A stretch of 34,255 nt of DNA from Caballeronia mineralivorans PML1(12). GTDB taxonomy: Bacteria; Pseudomonadota; Gammaproteobacteria; Burkholderiales; Burkholderiaceae. Position numbers and translations under genes: made by a program. Below are positions 8,702 through 17,623 of the stretch, piece after piece. The first letter of the stretch is position 1, and each line of letters opens with the position of its first letter. The stretch lies in NCBI RefSeq assembly GCF_001028175.1, contig NZ_AEJF01000223.1, positions 1 through 34,255 on the forward strand, written 5' to 3'. The notes under the pieces are model-generated. The model was not told the origin of the DNA. It saw nothing but the letters and a program-made list of their open reading frames with translations, and did not search any database.

Positions 8702-9700
8702 TCAGCCAGCGAGACGTCCGAGGGACGGGCGGGCTTCGAGCGCTTCGGGATTGACACAGGTGGAGGAGAGGTTGTCGTCGAGCGCGCCGATGAGATTGCG
8801 CGCAGCACGCATGGCCATGTTCTCGCGCGTCTGCCGCGTAGCGGATCCGATATGCGGCACCGCTACCACGTTAGGTAATTGCAGCAGCGGCGAGTCGTGC
8901 GGCAAGGGCTCGCGTTCGAACACATCGAGACCAGCGCCGAGAATGCGGCGTTCACGCACATGCTCGATTAGCGCTGCCTCGTCGACGACCTGTCCACGGG
9001 AACAGTTGATGAGAATGGCGGACGGCTTCATGGCACCGAGCTCGGCGTTCCCGATAAGACGCTCGGTGGCGTAAGAAAGCGGGACGAGCACGCAGACGAA
9101 GTCGGCGCTCGACAGCAGATCGCGGAGCGGCCGCCATTGCGCGCCATAACGCTGCTCGGCTTCGCGATTGCGAGAGCGATTGGAATAGATGACGTCCATG
9201 CTGAAACCGAGGGTAGCGCGCTTCGCGACCGCACTGCCGATGCGCCCAAGCCCCACGATTCCAAGCGTTTTGTGATGCACGTCGACACCAAATTGCGCCT
9301 CGCCGACAGAGCGGGTCCATTGACCGCGCCGGGTCCAGTCGGCGAGCTCGGAAATGCGGCGCGCGGTGGCGAGGATGAGACTGAAGACGAGGTCGGCGGT
9401 GGTTTCGGTGACTTCGTCCGGCGTATTGGTGAGCAAGATGCCGCGGCGTGAGAGCTCGGGGACATCGAAGGCGTCGAAGCCTGCCGAGATGGTGGACGCG
9501 GCCTCGAGCAAGGGCGCCGCATCGAGGAGATCAGGGCTTATCTTGAGATTGTTACCGATGATTCCGTGAGCCGAGGCGAGCGCGTGCCGAAATGGCGCGA
9601 GGTCGCCGGAAGAAATGTCGACCACGTCGACGGAGCAGTGCTGGCTAAGAAGGTCCAGTACGGCAGGAGGCAACGGACGATAGGCGACGACACGCTTCAT
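8702..9700 (-). CDS. D-isomer 2-hydroxyacid dehydrogenase, GhrB/TkrA-like
   Basis: A 332-residue NAD(P)H-dependent dehydrogenase closest, from memory, to E. coli GhrB (glyoxylate/hydroxypyruvate/2-ketogluconate reductase): 'VHHKTLGIVGLGRIG', 'SADFVCVLVPL', 'GLDVFEREPL' and 'NVVAVPHIGSAT' align directly. The nucleotide site is G150-x-G-x-x-G155; catalytic residues are Arg235 (CSRG), Glu264 and His283. Asn174-Arg175-Ser176-Arg177 after the second Rossmann strand fits NADPH preference. It is transcribed with the DHDPS-family gene and divergently from the IlvD/Edd gene. It would reduce glyoxylate, tartronate semialdehyde or a 2-ketoaldonate made in the pathway. Confidence 0.85.
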   Translation of the reverse strand: MKRVVAYRPLPPAVLDLLSQHCSVDVVDISSGDLAPFRHALASAHGIIGNNLKISPDLLDAAPLLEAASTISAGFDAFDVPELSRRGILLTNTPDEVTETTADLVFSLILATARRISELADWTRRGQWTRSVGEAQFGVDVHHKTLGIVGLGRIGSAVAKRATLGFSMDVIYSNRSRNREAEQRYGAQWRPLRDLLSSADFVCVLVPLSYATERLIGNAELGAMKPSAILINCSRGQVVDEAALIEHVRERRILGAGLDVFEREPLPHDSPLLQLPNVVAVPHIGSATRQTRENMAMRAARNLIGALDDNLSSTCVNPEALEARPSLGRLAG

Positions 9701-9791
9701 GAAGACCTCGGGACAATGCTGTGTAAAGAAAGTTGAAAGGCGGTAGATGACAGACGAAAAGTACCGCTTGCAGAGGCACTATAGATATCGT

Positions 9792-9813
9792 TAAGATTGT
9801 CGTCAAGATTATC
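9792..9813. promoter_or_regulatory. Direct repeat in the divergent control region before ilvD/edd gene
   Basis: TAAGATTGTC (9792-9801) and CAAGATTATC (9804-9813) are near-identical 10-mers with a 12-bp period, in an AT-rich patch just before the Shine-Dalgarno of the IlvD/Edd gene. The 144-base region (9701-9844) serves two divergent genes. A regulator site, for example for the GntR protein at 11637, is possible. The evidence is the repeat alone. Confidence 0.3.
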
Positions 9814-9844
9814 AATAATTTCATCGAATATTTTAGGAGTAGCT

Positions 9845-11584
9845 ATGGATGAGAAGAAAAGCGGCTTGGGGCAGGGCCTGACGAACTACGGCGACGAGGG
9901 TTTCTCGCTGTTCTTGCGCAAGGCGTTCATCAAAGGCGCGGGCTATACGGACGACGCCCTGTCGCGCCCGATCGTGGCGATAGCGAACACGGGCAGTGCC
10001 TATAATCCGTGCCACGGGAACGCACCGCAGTTGATTGAAGCGGTGAAGCGCGGCGTGATGCTGGCCGGCGGCTTGCCGGTCGAATTTCCGACGATCTCGA
10101 TCGCTGAAAGCTTTTCGCATCCGACCAGCATGTACCTGCGCAACCTGATGTCGATGGACACGGAGGAGATGATCCGGGCCCAGCCCATGGATGCAGTGGT
10201 GCTGATCGGCGGCTGCGACAAGACCGTCCCGGCCCAGCTGATGGGCGCGGCTGCGGCGGGCGTTCCCGCTATTCAACTGGTTACGGGTGCGATGCTCACG
10301 GGCTCGCATCGGGGCGAACGGGTCGGAGCATGCACGGACTGCCGTCGCTTCTGGGCGAGTTTTCGTGGCGACCAGATTGACGAGGCCGAGATCGAGGCCG
10401 TCAACAACCAGCTCGTCGCAACGGTTGGGACCTGCTCGGTGATGGGAACGGCAAGCACGATGGCCTGCATTGCGGAAGCGTTGGGGATCATGTTGCCGGG
10501 CGGCGCGTCGGCGCCTGCCGTGACGGCCGATCGGATTCGCATAGCCGAGCGCACCGGCGCGCAGGCCGTGGCGATGATCGGGCGGGACCTGAGTCCCGCG
10601 ACCATCCTGACGCCGAAAGCGATCGAAAACGCGTTGCGGGTGCTGCTCGCGATCGGCGGTTCGACCAACGGCATCATTCACCTTACCGCGATTGCCGGCC
10701 GGCTCGGCATTCGCATCGACCTCGCGCGGCTCGATCAAATGGCGCGCGAAACGCCGGTACTGGTCGATTTGAAACCGTCAGGACAGCACTACATGGAGGA
10801 CCTGCATCGTGCCGGCGGTTTGACCACGGTCATGCGCGAGCTTAAAGGTTTGCTGCATCTGGACGCCCTTACCGTGACCGGCCGTACGCTTGGCGAAGAG
10901 CTGGACGCCGCGCCTGCGAGCTTTCCGCAATCCGTAGTCCGCCCGTTTGACAGCCCGATATTTCCGCAAGGCGGTATTGCGGTGTTGCGTGGCAATCTCG
11001 CGCCCGGTGGCGCGATCATCAAGCAGTCAGCGGCGAGCGCCAGCCTGATGGAGCATGAAGGCCGGGCCGTCGTCTTCGAGGACGCGGAGGATCTGGCTCG
11101 CCGTATCGACGATCCGGAACTGGACGTGGAAGCGAACGACGTACTCGTGCTCAAGCGGATCGGCCCCGTCGGTGCACCCGGGATGCCGGAAGCGGGCTAC
11201 ATTCCGATCCCGCGCAAGCTCGGCCGCCTGGGCGTCAAGGACATGGTGCGCATTTCGGATGGCCGCATGAGCGGTACGGCGTCCGGTACGGTGGTCCTGC
11301 ACGTGACGCCTGAAGCGGCGATCGGCGGTCCGCTCGCGATCGTTCAAACCGGCGACCGGATTCGCCTGAGCGTGGCAGAACGGTCGATCGAACTTGCCCT
11401 CAGCGACGAGGAAATTGCAGTGCGTCTCGCCGCATTGCCCGCGCGCGAGGTGGATCCTGACGAGCGGGGTTATCGCAAGCTTTTCCTGACCACGATCACT
11501 CAGGCCGACGAGGGCTGCGACTTTGACTTTCTGAAAGCGACCCGCACCACTGCGACCGTTCCGGGCGATGGAAACAAGGTTTAA
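9845..11584 (+). CDS. IlvD/Edd-family dehydratase, L-arabonate dehydratase-like
   Basis: A 579-residue iron-sulfur dehydratase of the dihydroxyacid/6-phosphogluconate dehydratase family. Cys56 (NPCHGN), Cys124 (GGCDKT) and Cys197 (VGTCSVMG) are spaced as in the [2Fe-2S] sugar-acid dehydratases (Cys59, 127 and 200 in Rhizobium L-arabinonate dehydratase, a constant offset of 3). The 'GACTDCRRFW' segment is also typical of that arabonate/xylonate/galactonate group rather than of IlvD. The start is the ATG at 9845, after AGGAG at 5 bases; the reading frame runs 16 codons further upstream without a site. It is the third dehydratase of the island and heads a plus-strand set with gntR, udh and lacI. 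The substrate is a C5 or C6 aldonate; the precise one is open. Confidence 0.85.
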   Translation: MDEKKSGLGQGLTNYGDEGFSLFLRKAFIKGAGYTDDALSRPIVAIANTGSAYNPCHGNAPQLIEAVKRGVMLAGGLPVEFPTISIAESFSHPTSMYLRNLMSMDTEEMIRAQPMDAVVLIGGCDKTVPAQLMGAAAAGVPAIQLVTGAMLTGSHRGERVGACTDCRRFWASFRGDQIDEAEIEAVNNQLVATVGTCSVMGTASTMACIAEALGIMLPGGASAPAVTADRIRIAERTGAQAVAMIGRDLSPATILTPKAIENALRVLLAIGGSTNGIIHLTAIAGRLGIRIDLARLDQMARETPVLVDLKPSGQHYMEDLHRAGGLTTVMRELKGLLHLDALTVTGRTLGEELDAAPASFPQSVVRPFDSPIFPQGGIAVLRGNLAPGGAIIKQSAASASLMEHEGRAVVFEDAEDLARRIDDPELDVEANDVLVLKRIGPVGAPGMPEAGYIPIPRKLGRLGVKDMVRISDGRMSGTASGTVVLHVTPEAAIGGPLAIVQTGDRIRLSVAERSIELALSDEEIAVRLAALPAREVDPDERGYRKLFLTTITQADEGCDFDFLKATRTTATVPGDGNKV

Positions 11585-11636
11585 CGGTCACATTTTCGTA
11601 TAGGCTCGCGACTTAGATCATTTTGCGGACCCTTTT

Positions 11637-12380
11637 ATGAGCAACGCTGCCAAGCCCAAACGCTCCGATGCACCCGCCGAGAAGACGGTCGAGCGCGACC
11701 GCAATATCGACGAGACGATGCGCAGCGTCTCCGACGAACTCGAGGAGCAGATCGTCCTTGGCGTTCTGCATCCGCGCGAACGGCTCGTGGAAGACGATTT
11801 GTGCGAGCGCTTCAACCTGAAACGCCACGTCGCGCGGCAGGTGCTGGCGGAGGTGGAGCGGCGCGGCCTGGTGGAGCGCCGCAAGAATGTAGGCGCGCTG
11901 GTCAAGTCGTATACACCGCGGGAGGTCACTGAGCTGTATGCGTTACGTGAGCTCCTTGAAGCCGACGCGGCGAGGCGCATCGTTTTTCCGGTCAGTAGCG
12001 AGGCGCTCGAGGCGTTGACGGCAATTCAGGCTGAGCACGACGAAGCTGCTGATGCTGGCGATCTGCGACGCGTGTTCCGCGCGAACATGGCGTTCCACCA
12101 TGCGTTCTTTGCATTGTCGGAAAGCCAGGTCCTGACTGAGGCGATTCAAGAGTATGAACGCCGCACGCATGCCATCCGCTCGGTATCGATCGTGTTTCCT
12201 CAGTACCTGGAAAAGGCTCGAGCCGAGCATCACCAGATGATCGAGGCGCTTCGGACCGGCGACCGGGAATCGTTGATCAGGTTATGCCGGGAGCACCTGG
12301 TGCCATCGCGCGATGCGTATCTTGAAGCGCACCACCGCCGCTCGGTTGGCTACGCCGCACAGAAAAACCAAACCGACTAA
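11637..12380 (+). CDS. GntR-family regulator, FadR subfamily with FCD domain
   Basis: A 247-residue transcription factor. Residues ~25-90 form a winged helix ('ERLVEDDLCERFNLKRHVARQ', then 'RRGLVERRKNVGALV'). The C-terminal FCD domain begins with 'YALRELLEADAARRI' and carries His residues in 'MAFHHAFF', 'AEHHQMIEAL' and 'CREHLVPS', the usual metal/ligand-binding set. FCD regulators commonly bind sugar acids and act as local repressors. It lies 52 bases after the IlvD/Edd gene and 32 bases before udh, so it is probably co-transcribed and self-regulating. The start codon has only a weak ribosome site (GCGGA), so a slightly later start cannot be excluded. Confidence 0.85.
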   Translation: MSNAAKPKRSDAPAEKTVERDRNIDETMRSVSDELEEQIVLGVLHPRERLVEDDLCERFNLKRHVARQVLAEVERRGLVERRKNVGALVKSYTPREVTELYALRELLEADAARRIVFPVSSEALEALTAIQAEHDEAADAGDLRRVFRANMAFHHAFFALSESQVLTEAIQEYERRTHAIRSVSIVFPQYLEKARAEHHQMIEALRTGDRESLIRLCREHLVPSRDAYLEAHHRRSVGYAAQKNQTD

Positions 12381-12412
12381 CCGCATTTACCTGAATCACA
12401 GGGAGGGTAGTA

Positions 12413-13219
12413 ATGACTCGAGTACTGATTACCGGCGCGGCCGGTCACATTGGACGCGTGCTCCGTGCCGGTTTCCAGGGCCACTATGCTTTGCGCCTCG
12501 CCGACATCGCGCCGCAGGCCGAGGCACGGGCAGGCGAGGAGATCGTGACCGCGGACATCACGCGGCTGGCGGATCTTGTGCCGATCATGGAAGGTGTCGA
12601 CGTCGTCGTGCATCTGGCCGGGATTCCCGACGAGGATCGCTGGGAGCGCATCCGCGATATGAACATTGAAGGCTGCTACAACGTGTTCGAAGCCGCGCGG
12701 CAAGCGGGGGTCAAACGCGTGGTGTTTGCGAGTTCCAACCATGCCGTGGGTTTTCATCGTCGCGACCGGATGATCGATAACACGGTCGAGCCGCGCCCGG
12801 ATAGCCGCTACGGTGTCTCCAAGGTGTTCGGCGAGGCGCTTGGCCGGATGTACGCCGACAAGCACGGCATGTCGGTCGCGTGCATCCGGATCGGCTCGTT
12901 TCGCCCCGACGACCAGCCGAGCGCACCGCGGCATCTTTTCACCTGGATCAGCCATCGCGACATGGTGCAGGTGACGCGCCGCTGTATCGACTATCCGGAT
13001 TTTCACTTCGCGCTCGTGTATGGCGTATCCAATAACGGGCGTAACCGGTGGGACAACGCCAACGTGCGCTATCTCGGGTTTGCGCCGGAAGACGATGCTG
13101 AACTGCACGCGGCCGAGATCGTGGCAGCGGGAAAGGTGGAAGATGCACGCGAAGCGCTGTTTCATGGCGGTTTCGGCTGCCTGGTCGAATTCGACGGCGA
13201 TCCGCTCCGGATCGATTGA
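12413..13219 (+). CDS. udh: Uronate dehydrogenase-like SDR (NAD-dependent epimerase family)
   Basis: A 268-residue extended-type short-chain dehydrogenase. Gly8-x-x-Gly11-x-x-Gly14 (TGAAGHIG) binds NAD; Tyr133 and Lys137 (YGVSK) are the catalytic pair, with the preceding strand 'VVFASSNHAVGFHRR' characteristic of uronate dehydrogenases. These oxidise D-galacturonate or D-glucuronate at C1 to the aldarolactone in the cytoplasm. Length matches known Udh (about 265-275). The ATG at 12413 has GGGAGGGTAG upstream. It follows the GntR gene by 32 bases. With the lactonase (821-1759), the GarD-like dehydratase and the DHDPS-family enzyme it makes a near-complete oxidative uronate route. A sugar-epimerase role is less likely given the SSNHAVG motif. 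Confidence 0.75.
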   Translation: MTRVLITGAAGHIGRVLRAGFQGHYALRLADIAPQAEARAGEEIVTADITRLADLVPIMEGVDVVVHLAGIPDEDRWERIRDMNIEGCYNVFEAARQAGVKRVVFASSNHAVGFHRRDRMIDNTVEPRPDSRYGVSKVFGEALGRMYADKHGMSVACIRIGSFRPDDQPSAPRHLFTWISHRDMVQVTRRCIDYPDFHFALVYGVSNNGRNRWDNANVRYLGFAPEDDAELHAAEIVAAGKVEDAREALFHGGFGCLVEFDGDPLRID

Positions 13220-13313
13220 GCGTGGCGGTCCATCGTCGGGAGGAGTGCGTCGCGTTATAGTATGCGGTCGTGAAGACATCCTTCATGACCCTACGACGAG
13301 AAACAGGTGGACG

Positions 13314-14363
13314 TTGAACACAGAATTAAAAAAGAGAGCGCCGCGCCGCAAGTCCAATGCGGTTTCCGTGATGGACGTAGCGCGTGCTGCCGGAGTATCC
13401 ACGGCGACCGTATCGCGCGTCTTGAACGGCAACGGCACGGTCGCTCCGGCATTGCAGGACCGGGTACGCGAGATCGCGCAAAATCTTGGCTATACACCCC
13501 ATGCCGCCGCGCGCGCGCTCGCCTCCCAGCGCTCGAAGACGATCGGCGCGGTGATCCCTTCGCTTGAGAACCAGAACTTTGCACTCGGCGTGTTTGCGCT
13601 TCAAAAACGTATCGGTGAAGCGGGTTATACGCTGCTGCTGGCGTGTTCGTACTACGACCAGGAGGACGAACTCAAACAAGTCCGCGCGCTGATCGCCGAT
13701 GGCATCGCCGGGCTGATGCTGGTGGGGCGCAGTCATTCTCCAGCACTCTACGAACTGCTCGAGAAGGAGCGGATACCACTGGTGAACGGCTGGACCGTCG
13801 ATCAACATCATCCGTATGTAGGCTTCGACAACGTCGCGGTCGGGCGGCGGATCGCAGAATATCTGCTCGATCTCGGGCACGTGCATTTCGGCATGATCAC
13901 GCAGATGACCCAGTACAGCGATCGCGCGGCCGATCGCATCATGGGCGTGCGCACGGCGTTACGCGCACGCGGGCTCGAGTTGCGTCACGAGCACCTGATC
14001 GAAATGCCGCACAAGATCATAGAAGGCCAGATGGCAATGCGCGCGCTGATGCAGGGTCCGGTCCGGCCGACTGCCGTGATCTGTGGTACGGATCTGCTTG
14101 CCGTGGGGGCACTTGCCGAAGCGCACGAGGCTGGCATCGACGTTCCGGGCGAACTGTCGATTGCCGGTATCAACGATATCGAATTTTCGAGCTTTACCAC
14201 GCCACCACTGACCACCATGCGTCTGGCCGCCGATGAGATCGGCACACGAAGCGCCGAGTACCTGCTCGCGCATATAGAAGGACGGCCGGTCAGTTCTCAG
14301 AACATCGTGCCCACCGACCTGATCGTGCGTGGCACGACGGGCCGTCCTCCCGGCCAGGGTTAA
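13314..14363 (+). CDS. LacI/GalR-family transcriptional regulator
   Basis: A 349-residue repressor-type regulator. The N-terminal DNA-binding motif 'VMDVARAAGVSTATVSRVLN' is followed by the hinge 'ALASQRSKTIGAVIP' and a periplasmic-binding-protein-like effector domain ('AVICGTDLLAVGALAEAHEAG', 'PGELSIAGINDIEFS', 'TTMRLAADEIG'). I chose TTG at 13314, after AGGTGG, because it leaves a normal 18-20-residue lead before the helix-turn-helix; the frame is open far upstream, so a GTG at 13245 is an alternative. It is the last gene of the catabolic island, 94 bases after udh. A fitting palindrome lies before the GarD-like gene at 1829-1844, and that is its best candidate target. Confidence 0.85.
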   Translation: MNTELKKRAPRRKSNAVSVMDVARAAGVSTATVSRVLNGNGTVAPALQDRVREIAQNLGYTPHAAARALASQRSKTIGAVIPSLENQNFALGVFALQKRIGEAGYTLLLACSYYDQEDELKQVRALIADGIAGLMLVGRSHSPALYELLEKERIPLVNGWTVDQHHPYVGFDNVAVGRRIAEYLLDLGHVHFGMITQMTQYSDRAADRIMGVRTALRARGLELRHEHLIEMPHKIIEGQMAMRALMQGPVRPTAVICGTDLLAVGALAEAHEAGIDVPGELSIAGINDIEFSSFTTPPLTTMRLAADEIGTRSAEYLLAHIEGRPVSSQNIVPTDLIVRGTTGRPPGQG

Positions 14364-14376
14364 GCCGGACTCGCGA

Positions 14377-14469
14377 TTATTTGGCGAACAGCGATGCCAT
14401 GTTGGCGAACGCCTTGAACTCCACGGCATTACCCGACGGATCGAGGAAGAACATGGTCGCCTGTTCGCG
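14377..14469 (-). pseudogene. Glyoxalase/VOC-family gene, 3' fragment only
   Basis: Reading the minus strand, about 30 codons (REQATMFFLDPSGNAVEFKA, then FANMASLFAK and a TAA stop at 14377-14379) match the C-terminus of a glyoxalase/bleomycin-resistance (VOC) protein, where 'FFLDPSGNxxEFKAF' is a common ending. Upstream of this the reading turns into arginine-rich nonsense, so the body of the gene is gone. It points towards the lacI gene and abuts the truncated VanB-type gene. Confidence 0.65.
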
Positions 14470-14489
14470 TCGCCGACGCCTCATTGCGG

Positions 14490-15085
14490 GCGCCGTACCG
14501 ATGATCCGATGCTGTGAGCGCCAAGGTTGGAAATGGAGTTTGCTGTATCTCGCTCGTAGTCGTGCGCAGGCTGCGTCCTGCGAAGTACTGCTGGCGTTCG
14601 GTGCGGATCGCGTTCGCGTTCACTTTGATGACGAAGCGGGACACCTGTTCGACTTCTCTGACCCATCGTTCTCCGTGGAGCCGGGTGTACCGATCTATTG
14701 CTGCGGCCCGGCCCCGGTCATGAGAGCGGTGGGGGATTTTTCGTCGAACCATCCGGACAATCTCGCGTATTTCGAGTGGTTTTCGCCACCGGTTGAGGCC
14801 GGGACAGATGAGGTCAGCACGGGGTTTGACGTCAAGCTGCAACGTAGCGGGCAGATCGTGCATGTGTCCGAAGGCAAGACGATCCTCGAGGTGCTCGAAG
14901 AGCACGGATACGAGCTATCCTGCTCATGCCGCGAGGGCATGTGCCGCACCTGCGAAACCAGCGTGATTGAAGGCACACCGGATCACCGTGACTACGTGCT
15001 CTCGAAGGCCGAGCGGGAAGCGGGTCGAACCATGATGATATGCGTGTCGCGAGCCAGAAGCTCCATGCTCGTGCTCGACGTTTAA
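14490..15085 (+). pseudogene. VanB-type oxygenase reductase, 5'-truncated (NAD end + 2Fe-2S domain)
   Basis: The recognisable protein starts near 'VPMIRCCERQGWKWSLLYLA' and runs through 'VPIYCCGPAPVMRAV' (end of the ferredoxin-NADP reductase-like domain) into a plant-type [2Fe-2S] domain, 'CSCREGMCRTCETSVIEG' with the later Cys in 'MMICVSRA'. This is the C-terminal ~60% of phthalate-dioxygenase-reductase/vanillate O-demethylase reductase. The FMN-binding barrel and the GG-x-G-x-TP nucleotide loop are missing, so electron transfer from NADH cannot occur as in the family. An ATG at 14381 is in frame, but the first ~35 residues are antisense to the VOC fragment and look spurious. The stump could still be translated, but no oxygenase partner is nearby. 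Confidence 0.75.
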
Positions 15086-15109
15086 CGTTGCTGCTGAAGG
15101 GACCTCTTG

Positions 15110-16472
15110 ATGGAATTTGACTACGACCTGTTTGTGATCGGTGCAGGCTCTGGTGGTGTGCGGCTGAGTCGCACGGCGACCTCATACGGTGCTCGGGTTG
15201 CAATCGCGGAAGACAGTCGCGTGGGCGGGACCTGTGTGATGCGCGGCTGTATTCCGAAGAAGTTACTGGTCTATGCGTCGCACTTTCCGCACGAAGTAGA
15301 GGACGCGGCAGGCTATGGATGGTCTTACGCGCCTGGCACCTTTTCGTGGTCAACGCTGATCGAGGGAAAGAACCGGGAGATCGCGCGGCTGAACGCAGTC
15401 TGTATTACCTTGCTCGGGAAATCCGGCGTACGACTGTACAACGGCCGTGCGACTGTCGTGGACGCGCACACCGTCGAGGTGCTGGGGCAGCAGGTTAGCG
15501 CGCGTCATATTGCAATCGCCACGGGCGCCCGGCCAATGCTACCTGCGATTCCGGGTATCGAACATGCGATAAGTTCCGATGAGGCGCTCGACCTGGTACA
15601 TCTACCTAAGAATATTGCGATCGTAGGGGGAGGTTACATCGCGGTCGATGTTTGCCGGAATTTTCGACGCACTGGGCGTGCAAGTCGATCTGTGGCATCG
15701 TGGAACACAGATTCTGCGCGGCTGCGATGAAGATGTGCGCAACGCGCTGGCAAGCGCCATGAAAGAACAGGGAGTATCGATTCGGACCGAGACCGGCGTG
15801 CTCGGGTTGGAGAAACACGGGGACGGCACGGTCGAGCTGCTGCTCGAGGGCGGCTCGCATGGGCGATATGACGCCGTCCTCTATGCTACGGGCCGGATGC
15901 CGAATAGCGGTCGTCTTGGACTTGAACAAGCGGGCGTGAAGCTTGGAAGCAATGGCGCCATTGAAGTGGATGGGTATTCGGCAACGAGCGTTCCCTCGAT
16001 TCACGCGATCGGTGACGTAACCGCACGGCCGCAATTGACGCCAGTAGCCACGCGCGATGGAGTGCTCCTTGCGGCGACACTGTTTGGCGATGTGCCGCGC
16101 GTTGTCGATCACATGTATGTTCCGTCGGCCGTCTTCAGTAACCCGGAAGTAGCGACGGTCGGTCTCACTGAGGATCAGGCACGTGCTCAATATGGCTCGA
16201 TCGATGTTTTCAGGACGTCGTTCAAAGCGCTGCGCCACTCACTGTCAGGCCGTAACGAAATCACCTTAATGAAGCTTGTTGTGACGCGGGGCAGTCGGAG
16301 GGTGGTAGGCGCACACATGGTTGGGCGCGACGCGGCGGAGGTCATGCAGGGGATCGCTATTGCAGTCAAGGCAGGAGTGACCAAGGACCAGTTCGATGAG
16401 ACGATCGGAATTTATCCGACCGCTGCGGAAGAATTCGTGACGATGCGTGAATCGGTGCTCTCGCCGGACTGA
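15110..16472 (+). pseudogene. gor: Glutathione-disulfide reductase, frameshifted
   Basis: The first frame (from ATG 15110, after AGGGA) has the FAD motif 'VIGAGSGGVR', the redox pair in 'GGTCVMRGCIPKKLLVYASHF' and the NADPH motif 'IAIVGGGYIAV'. The second frame resumes as 'FAGIFDALGVQVDLWHRG' and runs to the dimer interface ending 'YPTAAEEFVTMRE'. The switch sits at 15646-15652: GTCGATGTTTGCC carries one base more than GTC-GAn-TTT-GCC needs. The first frame stops at 15730. In addition the catalytic His of the usual 'HPTAAEEF' is Tyr (TAT) here, a second damaging change that a sequencing slip would not explain. The family enzyme reduces GSSG with NADPH in the cytoplasm; this copy should be inactive unless both readings are wrong. 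Confidence 0.8.
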
Positions 16473-17218
16473 GTGATGTCACTGATCTACAGATTACGTT
16501 TCCTAAGTCACGGAAGCTGGTAAAGGGCCTGTTGATCACGACACGGTTCCGAAGCGGATAAATCGACATCCTCGGCATCGACGATCGATGAAGCACGACG
16601 ACCGATGCGGCAGTGGCGACTGACATCTGAAGAATGCGCTAGGAGCCCACGTCGCGGAGGTCTGGTCGGTTAGGCTTGTTGTCCGAGATTGTAATATTCT
16701 ATTTGTACTGCTTAACGTATCCATGATTGCTTCGAAAATACGCAACGTGAATCAGTTCAACTAGCATGGTTAGTCACGAAGGTCCTGGCGTCAGCCCGGC
16801 CGTAGAGGCGCGTTTCAGGCAACGTCGCGGCCCGTTCGGCGACGCGTTCTTAGATACATAGGCTGAATGTATCCTAGTGCACCGTCGAAAATCCGTCGGG
16901 GCCTGTTCATTTTTCAGTGGACACATCCTGCGCCGTCCACGCTCAAGACGCCGTGCGCTCAATGCACCGCTTACGCTTTACTGCAATGGCATATGTACAA
17001 AGCCATCTGTCAAAGCACAGGTCCGAAGAGAGCGGCCTGTTAAGTTCTCCCGTGTGCAACAGAGACCGCATGATCGAAGTTGAGAGTATTTCTGTAGATG
17101 GCTTGTGAAATACATGGCTCATCGCTGGCGCGCATACAGTTGAGTGCGATTAAACGCAGTCGGGCAAGGAGGCCTGGCTGCGCCCCAATGCGGCACGCGG
17201 CTTGTCATTTTGTCGCGA
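16473..17218. other. Intergenic stretch without a recognisable gene
   Basis: About 750 bases with only short, mutually overlapping open frames and no family motif that I recognise. No tRNA-like or repeat structure was seen. It follows the broken gor and is best read as eroded DNA. Confidence 0.5.
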
Positions 17219-17374
17219 CTATTGATCCGAGAATATGTGCCGATATAACTGGCGACCTTTCCTATTGAGGATGCCACCACCAATACTGAGCCAAGCCGCC
17301 ATCACAAAAAGCAACCCGGACATAACGATCATGCCAATAAACCATGTGACACCAGCACGCTCGATCTTCCTCAT
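17219..17374 (-). CDS. Small single-pass membrane protein, 51 residues
   Basis: On the minus strand an ATG at 17374 is preceded by AAGGTGGAGG about 7 bases upstream, a strong ribosome site. It opens a 51-codon frame ending in TAG at 17219. The product begins MRKIERAGVTWF, has one hydrophobic segment (WFIGMIVMSGLLFVMAAWLS, roughly residues 11-30) and ends in a basic tail (ILNRKGRQLYRHIFSDQ). That is positive-in topology at both ends of one transmembrane helix. I do not recognise a family. It stands alone in eroded DNA, so it may be a real small protein or the remnant of a larger one; the ribosome site and the clean helix favour the former. Confidence 0.45.
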   Translation of the reverse strand: MRKIERAGVTWFIGMIVMSGLLFVMAAWLSIGGGILNRKGRQLYRHIFSDQ

Positions 17375-17623
17375 AGGTTTGCCTCCACCTTCTCAACGGC
17401 TATCGAAAATACTACGTCGGAAAGACACTTTCATGATGCATTGGAGCGAAAGGGGCGTGCTTGCGTTAGTGAGATGGCCCAGTCCGCACTGAGCTTCCTT
17501 TGGAATTTCGCCTTCAACCGATACCTGTGATTCTAGAAATTGATGAAAATCAGGAACGACATCTAGTGTGACTCGGGGTACGCCTCGGGGCCAATCCGAG
17601 CTAGTCCACGCAGTGGTGTCTCA

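Noticed and set aside
14381..14490. N-terminal part of the open frame containing the VanB-type remnant
   Set aside because: It reads the VOC fragment in antisense and is arginine-rich nonsense; the true homology starts later.
16774..16860. Coding-like stretch on the minus strand (ERVAERAATLPETRLYGRA)
   Set aside because: It is bounded by a stop just upstream, is only about 30 codons long and belongs to no family I recognise.
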